From: Torymus aiolomorphi
Taxonomy: Eukaryota > Arthropoda > Insecta > Hymenoptera > Torymidae
Assembly (NCBI GenBank): GCA_036365515.1
Contig: CM070874.1
Location: 160,333,297-160,397,296, forward strand
DNA length: 64,000 nt
Reading direction: 5' to 3'
Part shown: positions 1 to 10,720 of the stretch, piece after piece
How positions within the stretch are numbered: position 1 is the stretch's first letter
How the letters are laid out: each line of letters opens with the position of its first letter
Made by a program: the position numbers and the translations under genes
Notes under the pieces: model-generated
The model's database searches: none
Told to the model about the DNA's origin: nothing
The model's input: the letters and a program-made list of their open reading frames with translations, nothing else

Positions 1-840
1 AAGCGAAAATCGACTATTTCAGGTGTATTTAGGCATTAAAAATCGTTTTTATAGGTCTAAGCGGTCAGGAATCCATTTTATATGAAAATGTTAAATGGGA
101 AAAAGTTTTATTTAAATATTATCTAGAACTTTTGTATTGAACATGTTTGTGTAAAATCAAATCCTGTCAAGTTTTAGCCGGAAATCGGCCATTTTATGTA
201 TATTTTGACGTTTAAAATCGGTTTTATAAGTCTAACTCATCAAGAGTTGATTTTACACGAAAATGTTAAATAGAAAAAAGTTTTGTTTAAATATTATCTA
301 CAACTTTTACATTTAACATTTTTGTATAAAATCAAATCTTGTCAAGTTATAGCCGAAAATCGTCAAATTTGGACCTTTTTGTCGTTTTTTGCAGTTATCT
401 TGGCAAATATTGCTCGTAAAAAAAGTATCCAACAGAAAAAAGGTGTATTTTAATTAGTTTTAGCAGATAGATCTGTAGATATAAGCTTAAAATTAATTTT
501 TCTAGTCATTAAGCTTAAAAATCGATTTTTTGAAATGTTTCTTTGTGCTCGCATTTTTTTAATTTTTCATCGATCTATCTCAATTGAGAACCAGCACTTA
601 GGCATAATTAGAGGAGTATTTTCACGCAATCCCGATGGAATCGGTCGAAAATTCATTGAGATAATCGAGAAACTTGCGTACATACAGGCGTACAGACATA
701 CATACATCACAGAAAACGCTTAAAACGTACTCATTTTGACTGGAAAAGACTTTTTTTGTATCAAAATATTAGTTTTTGAAGTCAGACAATTTTCGCTCTG
801 GTGAAATTATAAGGCTCTCCCGAGCAGCGGTCGTGCCTAA
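1..840. repeat. Dispersed repeat, right end, with two ~175-bp internal direct repeats
   Basis: The first 360 bases contain two diverged direct copies of a unit of about 175 bp; each carries gaaaatgttaaatrg, a run like aaaaagttttrtttaaatatt, and ends near caagttwtagccgraaatcg. The rest holds oligopurine and cagacatacatacatcaca-type sequence and ends near cccgagcagcggtcgtgcc (about 817-835). Helitron coding sequence begins immediately after, so I read position ~841 as the edge of an inserted repeat. No coding capacity is visible; the 62-residue frame at 535-723 has no recognisable features. The left edge is outside the window. Confidence 0.5.
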
Positions 841-841
841 T

Positions 842-2209
842 TAAAAATAATGAACATTCATCACAAAAGCATTTACAAATATTGACTAAAGTTTTACACA
901 GTAATCCATACTCCAAACAATATAAATATTTATATCAATTCACTAAATCCAAAACCCTTTCTAATTATAAATTATACTTTATTCGAAAAAATGACAATCA
1001 AAAACACACATACAATAAACCTTTAACTTCTGAATATAGTGCGCTTATTGTTTCAAAATCAGGAATTTCCGACGACTATGATTTATGCGTGTATCCTAAA
1101 AATCTACCGGAAACTGAAAATGAATACACTTATTTGAGTAAATTATCACATCATGTTTATCCAATGGTATTCCCATTAATGTTTCCTTTGGGTGATTTAG
1201 GATGGAGCATCGGTCATAGTAAAAAACCAAATTCTGTAGAGAAATCAAGTATTTTGCAACATTATTCATACCGTTTAGCATACAGACCTTACTCAATAAA
1301 TTTTAGTCCCTTATTATTTGGAGGAAGATTAACTCAACAATTATTTTTGCATCCATATATAATGATAGAAAATAATAGAATGAATTATTTCCGACAACAC
1401 CAAAAAGACTTACGAGTTGAATGTTATCAAGGTTTATTGGATCATGTTATTAATAGTGCATCAAATGTATCACAAAATTATGAAAAAAAAGAAAGATTAG
1501 GAAATTCATTCATATTACCTGCAACTTATATAGGTAGTCCAAGATATATGCAGCAACATTATCAGGATACAATGGCAATAGTAAGAAATATAGGTAGACC
1601 AGATTTATTTATAACAATGACGTGTAATCCTAAATGGAAAGAATTAAAAGATGTTTTAAAAAAATTTCCAATTGGAACGACTCCTAATGATATCCCAAAT
1701 ATTACGGTAAGATTATTTTACACAAAATTTTTCGATTTGTTGGCTGATATAACGGAAAACGAAATTTTTGGACCTGTTTTAGCTCATGTATATACAATTG
1801 AATTCCAAAAAAGAGGTTTACCACATGTTCATTTGCTTGTAACGTTACATCCAAATAATAAATTATTAACACCTGAAGCTATTGACAGACATATATCTGC
1901 TGAAATACAATCCGATAATAATATTTTACAAAAATTAGTTATAAAACATATGTTGCACGGACCACATACTGATACCTCTCCCTGTTATAATAAAAATAAA
2001 GACATATGTAAAAAAAAAATTTTCCAAAACATTTCCAATCATTTACATCATTTAAAAAAAATGGCTATCCTCAATATAAATGAATAGATAATAGTTCTGA
2101 CAATCATATCTATCGAATGAAAACAAGCAAAAAAATTGTTCCAGTAAACAATTCTATGGTAATTCCATATAATAAATTTCTTTTGCAAAAATACAAATGC
2201 CATATAAAT
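842..2209 (+). pseudogene. Helitron Rep/helicase protein, N-terminal half (HUH nuclease)
   Basis: The frame is open from 842, with no obvious start because the 5' end is truncated, to a stop near 2087. It carries the Helitron Rep domain: an IGSPRYMQQHYQD block, an FITMTCNPKW block, and the HUH metal-binding motif in GLPHVHLLVTL at about 1810-1845. HUH endonucleases nick and covalently join the transposon end to a tyrosine. A frameshift in the A-rich stretch near 2010-2060 moves the frame; similarity continues in another frame to 2209, exactly where the gypsy LTR begins. The tyrosine pair lies beyond the insertion at 10721 onward. Identification from family motifs is firm; the copy is clearly dead. 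Confidence 0.85.
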
Positions 2210-2213
2210 GTTG
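2210..2213. repeat. Target-site duplication gttg (left)
   Basis: gttg immediately precedes the LTR starting tgtaacg at 2214 and recurs at 10721-10724 just after the second LTR. Joining the flanks across one copy restores continuous Helitron coding sequence, which confirms this is the insertion site. Confidence 0.85.
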
Positions 2214-3026
2214 TGTAACGTACCGACCTTGGGTAATGACTAGCTGTATCTTTAATCTTTACTTTTTCGCACGTTAAATTAATTTTATAGAGTTCATGTA
2301 CTGGACTCGAGCATACAATCGGGAAGGGAGTAGCTCCGACCTCAGGGTTAGATACCAGCGCGCAATGTGCCGGAGTCCGTGCCGTCGATACAGAGAGGTG
2401 GTAGATGCAGGTAAGTCGTTAACGCTGAGTGGCTACGATCGTGCTGCTTAGATGATACGGGTAAATAGTCGGCGGAGAGAGCCAACTACCGTGCCGTGTG
2501 AGAAGAGAGGAGCCGGGTAAATAATCGGCGCAGAGGGCCGACTATCGTTCCGTGGGAGGTAGGTAAGTTAGGACTCGGTTGTTATCGAGAGAGTTTATTT
2601 AAAGAAAAAAATCATAAATCAAAATCTAAAATTATAGGTATGTTTATTAATATACTAAAAAAATGAATTATATTACATAAGTTTTGCGAGCGCAAAGGAG
2701 TGTCCAGCTTCAGTTACCTAAGCGCAATGCTTATCGGTATTCTGAATAGGCGAGAGCTCGGACACAAGTGCGTGCCGATACCGAGAATCGGAGCCCTTTA
2801 TATACCAGTCGATCGTCTGGTCTTCTCTCTTGCGCATGACAATATTTGTGTTTATACTCTGACGTCAGAGACGCTGTGTGAATGAGTGAGTAAGATTTTC
2901 GCTGGCGCACGCAATCGTATGTTTTTATACATTGATGCATCGTGTTTGTTGATTTTTCGCTCTCGTGTTTATGAATGGGAAATTATGAATCGATGCGTGT
3001 ACTACGAGCTGGTCGTGTACGTCACA
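2214..3026 (-). repeat. 3' LTR of the gypsy element
   Basis: Matches 9909-10720 along its whole length, with scattered differences such as tgccggagtc preceded by caatg versus caata. Since the genes are on the minus strand, this left copy is the 3' LTR. It has the same TATA-like sequence (2796-2804, reverse of TATATAAAG) and the palindrome CTCTGACGTCAGAG (2857-2870) as the other copies. ORFs of ~60-70 residues inside the LTR recur in all LTR copies and are not treated as genes. Confidence 0.92.
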
Positions 3027-3040
3027 TCGCCTCCCAAATT
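3027..3040 (-). promoter_or_regulatory. Polypurine tract of gypsy element
   Basis: On the minus strand tttgggaggcga abuts the LTR start tgtgacg. A purine run at this position primes plus-strand DNA synthesis in LTR retroelements. Confidence 0.65.
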
Positions 3041-3120
3041 AAATGGTTCTATTCGCAAAATTGAATACAATGGAAACATTTAATTTTTACCAAGTTTTTA
3101 TTCGGGCTATTTACAAAAGC

Positions 3121-3624
3121 TTAGAATGTGATCGCAGCTTGATATGCCTCCTCGCTTTGCTGCTTTGCCGGTGATGGCTCTGGTGATAGCGATGACGTGG
3201 TGGCTGGTGGTGGGGTGGTAGGTGGTGCGGGTGGAGACAAGTCTGTCGACATCGGGCTCACTGGGCGCGGCACGTACCTCATGCGGCGTGTGATCTGCCG
3301 CAGCTTTAAAAACTCCTCGATCGGCGGTCGGCGAATCGGCGTTGGCACATACTGCCTCTCCACGCCGTGAGAGATGGATGGAGTTGTTGATGTTGGTGTT
3401 GCCTCGTTTTCTTTGCAGATTTGTACTGATCGGCTGATGGTGTACGGCCTTGCCTGGATGGCTCGCCCGCCCCGGTACGTGCCTGGTGTTGTGGCTCAGG
3501 ATCTCCCCGACGCCGCCTTTATTGCCACACACTTGATGTTAAAATGTGGTCACACCAACCTACCACTTTGGACCGCGGCATCGCGTTTGAAAAAGTTTTC
3601 GCGATTGGTACCTTGCTCAGACAT
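3121..3624 (-). pseudogene. Small proline-rich ORF3 downstream of pol, two internal TGA codons
   Basis: One minus-strand frame runs from an ATG at 3624 to a TAA at 3121 (about 167 codons), interrupted only by two TGA codons. It lies between the pol stop (3751) and the polypurine tract, where env or accessory genes sit in this class of element. The C-terminal third is rich in Pro, Ser and Thr; the preceding part is basic. I see no signal peptide, transmembrane helix or cysteine pattern of an envelope protein, so I do not call it env. An overlapping frame (3107-3532) is open for 141 residues and is an alternative, but its composition looks like a shadow frame. Function unknown. Confidence 0.45.
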
Positions 3625-3750
3625 GGTTGCGAAGCGACTGACATCCTATGGCTCGATTTTAATTTTCCTTAAATTACTATTTACGTCTATTCTGCCAAGA
3701 GTTTCGGTATATGTTTACCTTCACCGAGACCCTTAGTAAACAATAATTAC

Positions 3751-4604
3751 TTAAAAGTAAGGCTTTAAATTTTGTACACGGAACTTTCCGCGTTCCCTAT
3801 TCGCTTCTACATCTAATAATACATACGTATCGGGCCCGATTTTTTGCGTAATCGTGTATGGTCCCTCGTATACCTGAAAAGACTTCGCGATCTTTCTTTC
3901 AGCCGCATCTGATACGTTTAGTGATTTTACTAAAACTCTATCGCCTACCTTAAATTCAAAGTGTCGCGTTCGGACGTTTTCTCGGAACGCTCTCCTTTTT
4001 AAAAATGAATGCGTTCGCGAGCAAGAAATACTTATCGTTCATGCGTGATTTTATCTGAATCGACTACAGGCAACCACTTTTCCCATACCCGCGTAGGCTT
4101 GATATTTAAATGAAGCTCCATCGGTGTAAACCCCGTGGTCTCATGATGCGTTACGTTAATAATGTTTTGTATAATCTCAACGTATCTAGCCCAGCTGGTA
4201 TGTCGGTCCCTTACAAATGTTCGGAAAAAACGCCCCAGTTCTCGGTGTACCCGTTCGACCGGGTTACTTTGTGGTTTGTGGGTGTCTGATGGATGAGAAT
4301 ACCGGTTGTATTCCTTCATCCATGAGTTTTTTCCCCATTTACTTGAGGTAAACTGCGTCATGTGGTCAGAAAGTATTGCTTTCGGTTTACCGTAGTTGCC
4401 AATGTAATCACCGAAAATTTTTCTGATCACGGTCGCGGTGTTCGCTTTTTTTATAGGATACATGACCACGTACTTACTGAACACGTCTACTGTTGTTAAT
4501 AGGTATTTAACGCCCCCCGTTGACGTCGGTAAAGGCCCAAAAAAATCTATTGACAGTGTGTCATTTGGTTTTTCTGTTAATATTGGTTGGACGTGTTCAT
4601 TAAG
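3751..4604 (-). pseudogene. pol: gypsy pol: integrase catalytic core and C-terminal domain
   Basis: The minus-strand product contains the integrase DDE core: the first acidic residue in a SIDFFGPLP-type block just upstream of 4484, the second in AILSDHMTQF, and the Glu in NPVERVHREL. The C-terminal segment includes a GPYTITQKIGPDTYVL block and ends at a TAA at 3751-3753. A stop at 4032 followed by similarity in another frame (about 4020 to 3751) marks a frameshift. The protein would insert the element's cDNA into the host genome; this copy cannot make it intact. Family assignment to Ty3/gypsy integrase is secure. Confidence 0.85.
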
Positions 4605-5290
4605 TTAACATGTTAAATATTTCGTCCATTGACAAGTATCGCAGGTACGAAGTATTGTATAAATTTTTTGTCTTAATTTCGGCGCAAAGAAATGTTCGTT
4701 TATCATTTTATAAATCTTTGATGAACCAGTGTGGCCATGTATCTCATGGGTTTCCCGTATCAAATTATCCAGAAAGCTTTCGGATAACATGAGTCTATTA
4801 TGATTTAATGCAACTTTTTGCATTAAACCATTTTTAAGCACAAACCGCTTTTGCTTTTCTTCGTCATTTGGAATCTCCGTAATTAATTTATTAATATACG
4901 GGTCATTTTCCTGTAATGTCTTCAAATTCTTTAAGTTATTTATCAATTCGCGACTCGGTTTTTGCGTGAGTATCGAAGCGATTATGATTTCATTTTCCCG
5001 ACCCGATTTCTCTGGATAATCGTGTACATGACGGCTTAGGTAATCGGCGACGGCGTTCTTGCGTCCCGGCAAGTATACTGGTCCTAAGCAGAAGTCTTGG
5101 ATCGCGAGACTCCACCTCCGTAGTCTAGCATTATTAAATTTACAATGTTTAAGAAAAGTGAGAGCTTCGTAATCGGTTCGTACGACTATTTTCGGTGCCC
5201 CCCGTAAGTACGTATCTAAACGTGTTAACGCCCAAACTATAGCTAACATCTGTTTCTCAGTCGTAAAGTAAGAGCATTCACTCCCTAGCT
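4605..5290 (-). pseudogene. pol: gypsy pol: RNase H and integrase zinc-binding domain
   Basis: The frame 5249-4605 begins inside RNase H (AIVWALTRLDTYL, then VVRTDYEAL with its catalytic Asp, then the NAVADYLSR block) and continues through a linker into the integrase HHCC zinc finger (HEIHGHTGSS with two His, then TCDTC with two Cys). It ends at a stop at 4605, after which the integrase core continues in another frame. A stop at about 5290 separates it from RT. The order RT-RNaseH-integrase is that of Ty3/gypsy and retroviruses. Confidence 0.85.
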
Positions 5291-5990
5291 AATCTTTAGG
5301 TTGTTTTTTAATAAATTCTCAAATAATGATTTTATATTTTGTAAATGACTATCGAAATCTTCTGGAATACATATTAAGTCGTCTACAAAAGTTATAAGAA
5401 AATCTTCGAGACCCGCGACGGCTAGGTCTAAACCTCTTATTAGCGCGGCGCTACTCGTTTTTATACCGAATACATTAAATTCATAACTTTCTTATCGCAA
5501 ATGAAGGCGGTATATTTCCTACTTTCTTCGGAAAGCTTTATTTGATGAAAACTACTCGTTAAATCAAAGCTGGATAAGAAGTTTACGTTTTTACATCTTA
5601 AAAATATCTCTTCTACACCAGGAGGGGATTCATAATCATTTATCAATTTTTCGTTTAGTTTGCGTGCATCTAAGCATAGGCAGATTGATCCGTCTTTTTT
5701 AATCACAACCACGAGAGGGTTTATATATGGACTCGTCGAACGCCGAATTATTCCAACCTCTTGCCATTTGTCGATTTCGATTTTAACTTTATCTCTATAA
5801 TTTATAGGGATGGGATACGGCTCTGAATAAAAGGGTGCATCATCTTTTATTTTAAAAGTATACTCATAGTTGGATAATAGACCTGGGCGTTTCTGAAATA
5901 CCTCTTTGTATTGTACTATTAAGCACTTAAGTTTATCCCTTTGGGAATTTTTTAGATTTTTGCATGATTTGATCTTTTCTTCGATTTCTT
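5291..5990 (-). pseudogene. pol: gypsy pol: reverse transcriptase
   Basis: RT similarity runs from about 5990 to 5291. The N-terminal part (YPIPINYRDKV, then IIRRSTSPYINP) leads into VVIKKDGS and the catalytic motif A in LSSFDLTSSFHQIKL. The frame breaks near 5461-5480; in the shifted frame the second catalytic motif reads FVDD. Motifs A and C with intact aspartates are therefore present, but separated by a frameshift. This is the enzyme that copies element RNA to DNA. Confidence 0.85.
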
Positions 5991-6630
5991 CTATCGAAAC
6001 TTCGTAAGAAAGATCGTAAGCAATGAGATCATCGTATGAGTCAGCGTTTCCGCATTCGGACTCAACGATCGTTCGATTTTAAGAGACGCATACTCTTCTG
6101 AGTACATTATGGTCTCCTTATAAGAACAATGAACATATTGATCGTTAATGGTTAAGAGGATTTCTTCCTTGCCGGTATCTATTAGCATACTAAGAGCTTT
6201 TTGCGTATCATATCCAATAATGCATGGTTTGACCAGTTTCGGCACTACTATAAATATAATATCTAGTTTTATTTTTGCAATTTCGACATTTAGAAGAACT
6301 TGGAGTTTTATTCGCGACGACTTTGCGCCCGTTGCTCCCTTTATGAATTTTGCACTTATCGGTAGCTTGGTCGCGTCCCGAATATTTTCGCATTGGCGTA
6401 ATAAAATTCCTTGGAGATGCAAGTGATCTCTTTCGTATTTAGACCTTCTGGTTCTACATCATACAAAAGATTTTCTCGCGGGTCCTCCAGTATAGAAGAG
6501 ATATATTTATTACAATTTTTATTCTCCGATCGAGTTGCTTGTTGCGGTTTAGCTTTTGACATGCAGCAAGCAACTGTTATACGTTTCCCGAATTTTCGGT
6601 ATTAGTATCTCCTAAATTTATATTATTGGG
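5991..6630 (-). pseudogene. pol: gypsy protease region at the start of pol
   Basis: The frame 6422-5991 includes PCIIGYDTQKAL followed by an SMLIDTGKEEILL-type stretch, which resembles the part of retroelement pepsin-like proteases after the catalytic triplet (the hydrophobic-Gly-Asp/Tyr block). I cannot point to a clear DTG/DSG active site in the correct place, and the upstream segment (frame 6562-6356) is shifted. The mariner inserted at 6633 separates this region from the end of gag. Assignment rests mainly on position between gag and RT. Confidence 0.55.
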
Positions 6631-6632
6631 TA

Positions 6633-7898
6633 TACAAATAAGTTTCCGCCATTTTCAAGAGATGGCTCCACCGACAAGATTACTTTGAAATCGTCAGATG
6701 TAAAATGTCACATAGAAAGTATGGACACCTGGCAACAACATAAGCTTAAAATACTATTGACTTTGTATTGGCAGTATACATTTTTTTTTGTTCGAAAATG
6801 TCGAGTTTTGTACCGAATAAGCGTCATTTGCGGGAAGTTTTGATTTATTTATTTCATTTAGAAATCTGCTACTGAGGCGCATCGGTCGCTTGTAAAAGTT
6901 TACGGTCATGCTGCTTTAAGTGAGAGAAGTTGTTGTGAGTGGTTTCAAAAGTTTAAAAACGGCGAGTTTGACGTGGAAGATAAAGAACACGAAGGAAGAC
7001 CAGTCAAGTTTGAAGACGCTGAGTTAGAGACATTATTAGACCAGGACTCGTGCCAAACTAAAGAGCAGCTCGCAGAAAGCTTGGGAGTGACTTAACAAGC
7101 GATTTCACACCGTCTCAAGACCACTGGTATGGTACAAAGCAAGGAAATTGGGTTCCGCATGAACTGAAACCCAGAGACGTCGATCGCCGTCTTTTCACGT
7201 GCGAACAACTTCTCCAAAGACAAAGTTGAAAGGGTTTTTTGCATCGAATAGTGACGGGGAATGAAAAGTGGATCTACTACGACAATCCAAAGCGTAGGAA
7301 ATCATGGGGTAAGCCCGGCCATGTACCAACTTCAACGGCCAAACCGAATATTTATGGCAAAAAGTTAATGTTGTGCATTTGGTGGGATCAGCTCGGAGTA
7401 ATCTATTACGAGCTACTCCAGCCTAACGAAACTATCACTGGAGAACGTTATCAACAGCAACTGTTGCAATTGAGCAGAAAATTGAAGCTTAGACGCCCCC
7501 AATATGCCAAAAGACATGACAAAGTGATTTTTCAGCACGACAACGCTCGGCCACATGTTGCAAAAGTCGTCAAGGATACTTTGGAAGCTTTACAATGGGA
7601 TGTCTTACCCCACCCGCCGTATTCACCAGACATTGCTCCTTCGGACTACCACTTCCGATCGATGGCTCACGCCCTAGTCAAACAGCACTTCACTTCTTAC
7701 GAAGAAGCCAAAAATTGGGTCGATTCATGGGTAGCCTCAAAAGATGAAGAGTTTTTTTGACGTGGCATCCGAATGCTGCCAGAAAGATGGCAAAAAGTAG
7801 TAGCCAATGACGGACAATTTGTTGAACGAAATGTAACGTATATTTTTTTTACAATAAATTGATAATTTTTATAAAAAAACGGCGGAAACTTATTTGTA
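6633..7898 (+). mobile_element. mariner (irritans-type), inactive, inserted in the gypsy element
   Basis: Perfect inverted ends (caaataagtttccgcc at 6635-6650 and its reverse complement at 7881-7896) are flanked by TA duplications (6633-6634, 7897-7898), giving an element of about 1.26 kb, the usual mariner size. It lies between gag and protease of the gypsy element, so it is younger than that insertion. Confidence 0.92.
6798..7860 (+). pseudogene. mariner transposase, broken, catalytic Asp lost
   Basis: A start ATG lies at 6798. The helix-turn-helix region follows in several frames, with an in-frame stop near 7093. The longest frame (7239-7760) holds the catalytic domain: TGNEKW where the family has TGDEKW, so the first catalytic Asp is Asn; HDNARPHVA with the second Asp; and PPYSPDIAPSDYH with the third, spaced 34 residues on, giving the DD34D signature of mariners. 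The HDNARPHVA wording fits the irritans subfamily. A TGA at 7758 and earlier frameshifts also disable it. Confidence 0.9.
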
Positions 7899-7899
7899 T

Positions 7900-9280
7900 T
7901 TACAATATTTACGTCAACCTCGTCATAACTTCGGATTAATTCTTTATTCCGTTCGTTTCTCTGCTTCCGAGCTGACTTTTTCTCGTTTGTTTGATCCGTT
8001 TGTGGTGTAGTTTTCTCCTTTATTTCCGGCGGCGTCGCTGTCTGTAACTCGTTTACGTTCACGGTTTTCGACTGCCACTGGTATGGCTTGTTATATGATT
8101 TATTTTACGTGTTAGCCGTATCTGGAGGTGGACTGGGTTTGTTGTGGCCCATTTTGTCGTGTTTTCGATGACGTTGGTCATTTTCATAATCATAATATTT
8201 TATGTCATAATCAGCTAATATTTTTAACAACATATTTTTATCTTTGACGTGCCGTCCTAAAACCGCGTGTCGAATATTTCTTTCGAAATATTCGCTAATG
8301 CGCAGAACAAACTCAGTCTCCGTATAGTCGAGATCTAGCTCTTTGCCTAAACCGAACAAATTCGTTGCGTATTCAACGCGATTAAGACTGCCCCCCGGCT
8401 GGTGCTGACCGAATTCTATCTTCCTCTTCGCGGTTCTTTGTGTGTTCGCGCTCCAGTACCGTTCGAAAAACCGTTCTGTAAATTGGTCGTACGAGTCGAT
8501 CTCCGACTCTTGTAGGTACCACCAATCCCTGGCATCACCCTCGAGTGCTTGAGAGATAAGGCATAAGAGTTAATCGAAATTAGGTTCAACCACGTTTATA
8601 TATTTCTCGAACTCTGACAAGAATTTAACTGGCCTTTCATTCTCAAGTCCTCGATACTTGGTGATGTCTAACTTTATTTTTTGAGACGCTTCACTCCCAG
8701 AGTTGCCTTTCTTCATCGGCGATTTTTTCAAGTCTTTAATCGTATTTTTCAATTCTAGAATTTCTTTCTCAAAGTTTGATTTTATTTGATCAACTTCTCG
8801 TGAAAGGTTTCTTTTCAACTCTGCGAGCCTAGAATCTAGCTCGCGGTTACTTTCCGATTGATCATCGTTTTGTAACAGCGCGGATATTTTGTCTATTAAC
8901 CTGTCGTTCTCGGTTTCTAATAACTAGACCCGATCTCTTAGTTTATTTATTTCCGTAACTAATTCCGCGCGTTCTGCCTTTCTTTCCATACGAGTTTTCT
9001 CGACCGACTGTGTTAACGCGTCATATTTCTCTTTTATCTCATTTCGAATTATCGTGACTAACGTTGCCCTTAATTTCGGTGACTTTGACGTGTCATTTTC
9101 CTCGCCTTGGCCTTCGAGCATATTTTCGAGCTCATTTTGCCGTTCATCCAATAATCGTAATTCATCAGTTACCGCCTGTTCCCATTCGAAACGTTTTCGT
9201 TCCTTCGCGTTCTCTACTCCCTCGTCGAAGGCGTCTTGCATTTCGCGCATAAATGCTCCCGATTTGCGGTCATTTGTCAT
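7900..9280 (-). pseudogene. gag: gypsy gag, coiled-coil N-terminus plus capsid-like region
   Basis: Reading from 9280 on the minus strand: a ~110-residue charged coiled-coil segment with an in-frame stop at 8924; a further coiled coil (8818-8570) ending in a KYINVVEPNFD stretch and stop; a shifted segment with LEGDARDWW, typical of the capsid of Ty3/gypsy gag; then 8359-8105 and a Lys/Arg/Gln-rich tail (8062 to about 7900) cut by the mariner. Gag forms the particle that packages element RNA. Stops at 8924 and 8570 and frame changes make it non-functional. Confidence 0.75.
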
Positions 9281-9455
9281 TTTAACTTTTAATAGAGTAC
9301 GTGCTTCGAAAAAAACGTTAATACGGAAAGTGATGAAAAAGAATTTGATTGAACTTAATTCAATTTACAACGTTGGAAGTTAACTCTAATGTATTTATTT
9401 ATAAAAAACTAATTTATACGAACGTTCTATACTTTAATATAGAATTATCGGCTTT

Positions 9456-9866
9456 TTAATTATCGTTAATCGACAGCCTTTTAAACGATTCGGCTATATC
9501 CCGAAGTCTGTTCTCAATACGATCCATCCTCGAATTTAACATTCTCTCGGTTTTAGAAGTTTTACTCGCGACTACTTTTACCATATATCCCAGTTTCTCG
9601 TTTTCCTCGTCCAGCTCATTTACCCGTTGCCTAGCTTCTGCCAGATCTTTCGACATTGTCAATAACGCGTGGCCTTGCCTACTTACGACAGCGCGTAATT
9701 CTTTTATTTGACCCATTAAATATTGCGTCGCCGCGTGATATTGCTGATCGGCTTCCTCAACTTCGTCGACCCGTGTCGTTAAATCTATTATCCGTGCTTC
9801 TATACGACTCTCTAAAAATATGTTATGTCGATCTGGTATCATGATCCCTTTTTCGAAGATTCCCAC
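9456..9866 (-). CDS. Extra 136-residue coiled-coil ORF upstream of gag
   Basis: A complete open frame starts with ATG at 9866, 23 bp inside the tRNA primer site, and ends at 9456. It encodes an acidic, heptad-rich protein (VDEVEEADQQYHAATQYL region, then RQRVNELDEENEKLGYM, then RMDRIENRLRDIAESF) predicted to be nearly all coiled coil. Gag begins separately at 9280, about 175 bp further on. It has no stop or frameshift, unlike gag and pol. Its heptads resemble those at the gag N-terminus, so it may be a split or duplicated gag segment. Function unknown. Confidence 0.6.
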   Translation of the reverse strand: MGIFEKGIMIPDRHNIFLESRIEARIIDLTTRVDEVEEADQQYHAATQYLMGQIKELRAVVSRQGHALLTMSKDLAEARQRVNELDEENEKLGYMVKVVASKTSKTERMLNSRMDRIENRLRDIAESFKRLSINDN

Positions 9867-9888
9867 TATGCGATTTTAGTTTGCTCGA

Positions 9889-9906
9889 GTGCCTGTTCGG
9901 GCGCTA
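9889..9906 (-). promoter_or_regulatory. tRNA-Lys-type primer-binding site
   Basis: Minus strand reads tagcgcccgaacaggcac, two bases beyond the 5' LTR. This matches the common tRNA-Lys primer site in 16 of 18 positions, with TGG changed to TAG at the start. Confidence 0.7.
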
Positions 9907-9908
9907 GC

Positions 9909-10720
9909 TGTAACGTACCGACCTTGGGTAATGACTAGCTGTATCTTTAATCTTTACTTTTTCGGACGTTAAATTAATTTTATAGAGTTCATGTACTGGA
10001 CTCGAGCATACAATCGGGAAGGGTGAGCTCCGACCTCAGGGTTAGATACCGGCGCGCAATATGCCGGAGTCCGTGCCGTCGATACAGAGTGGTGGTAGAT
10101 GCAGGTAAGTCGTTAGCGCTGAGTGGCTGCGACCGTGCTGCTTAGATGATACGGGTAAGTAGTCGGCGTAGAGGGCCAACTGCCGTGCCGTGTGAGAAGA
10201 GAGGAGCCGGGTAAATAATCGGCGCAGAGGGCCGACTATCGTGCCGTGGGAGGTAAGTAAGTTAGGACTCGGTTGTTATCGAGAGAGTTTATTTAAAGAA
10301 AAAAATCATAAATCTAAATCTAAAATTATATGTATGTTTATTAATATACTAAAAAAATGAATTATATTACATAAGTTTTACGAGCGCAAAGGAGTGGCCA
10401 GCTTCAGTTACCTAAGCGCAATGCTTATCGGTATTCTGAATAGGCGAGAGCTCGGACACAAGTGCGTGCCGATACCGAGAATCGGAGCCCTTTATATACC
10501 AGTCGATCGTCTGGTCTTCTCTCTTGCGCATTACAATATTTGTGTTTATACTCTGACGTCAGAGGCGCTGTGTGAATGAGTGAGTAAGATTTTCGCTGGC
10601 GCACGCAATCGTATGTTTGTATACATTGATGCATCGTGTTTGTTGATTTTTCGCTCTCGTGTTTACGAATGGGAAATTATGAATCGATGCGTATACTACG
10701 AGCTGGTCTTGTACCTCACA
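9909..10720 (-). repeat. 5' LTR of the gypsy element
   Basis: Begins tgtaacg and ends ctcaca on the plus strand; pairs with 2214-3026. Followed directly by gttg (10721-10724), the second target-site duplication. Confidence 0.92.
10490..10564 (-). promoter_or_regulatory. LTR core promoter: CRE palindrome and TATA box
   Basis: In element orientation CTCTGACGTCAGAG (10551-10564), a 14-bp perfect palindrome containing the CREB/ATF site TGACGTCA, lies about 55 bp upstream of TATATAAAG (10490-10498). Both are kept in the 3' LTR (2796-2870) and the solo LTR (CRE 16970-16983, TATA 17036-17044). Conservation in three copies suggests they drive element transcription; that is inference. Confidence 0.6.

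Larger units (their letters stand above)
2214..10720 (-). mobile_element. Ty3/gypsy-type LTR retrotransposon, full length, inactive
   Basis: Two near-identical ~812-bp LTRs (2214-3026 and 9909-10720) with TG...CA ends bound a 6.9-kb interior whose genes all lie on the minus strand. In element orientation the order is 5' LTR, tRNA-Lys-type primer site, a coiled-coil ORF, gag, protease, RT, RNase H, integrase, a small ORF3, polypurine tract, 3' LTR. Protease-RT-RNaseH-integrase order and the RT sequence place it in Ty3/gypsy. A mariner is inserted between gag and protease. The LTRs differ by scattered substitutions and small indels, so the insertion is moderately recent. Frameshifts and stops break gag and pol. 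Confidence 0.9.

Noticed and set aside
2700..3083. Small ORFs repeated in each LTR (also near 10394-10634 and 16900-17140)
   Set aside because: They lie in LTR promoter sequence, occur on both strands, and contain the TATA and CRE elements; no evidence of translation.
3121..3624. Envelope gene of an errantivirus-like element
   Set aside because: Too short and without a signal peptide, furin-like site, membrane span or cysteine pattern.
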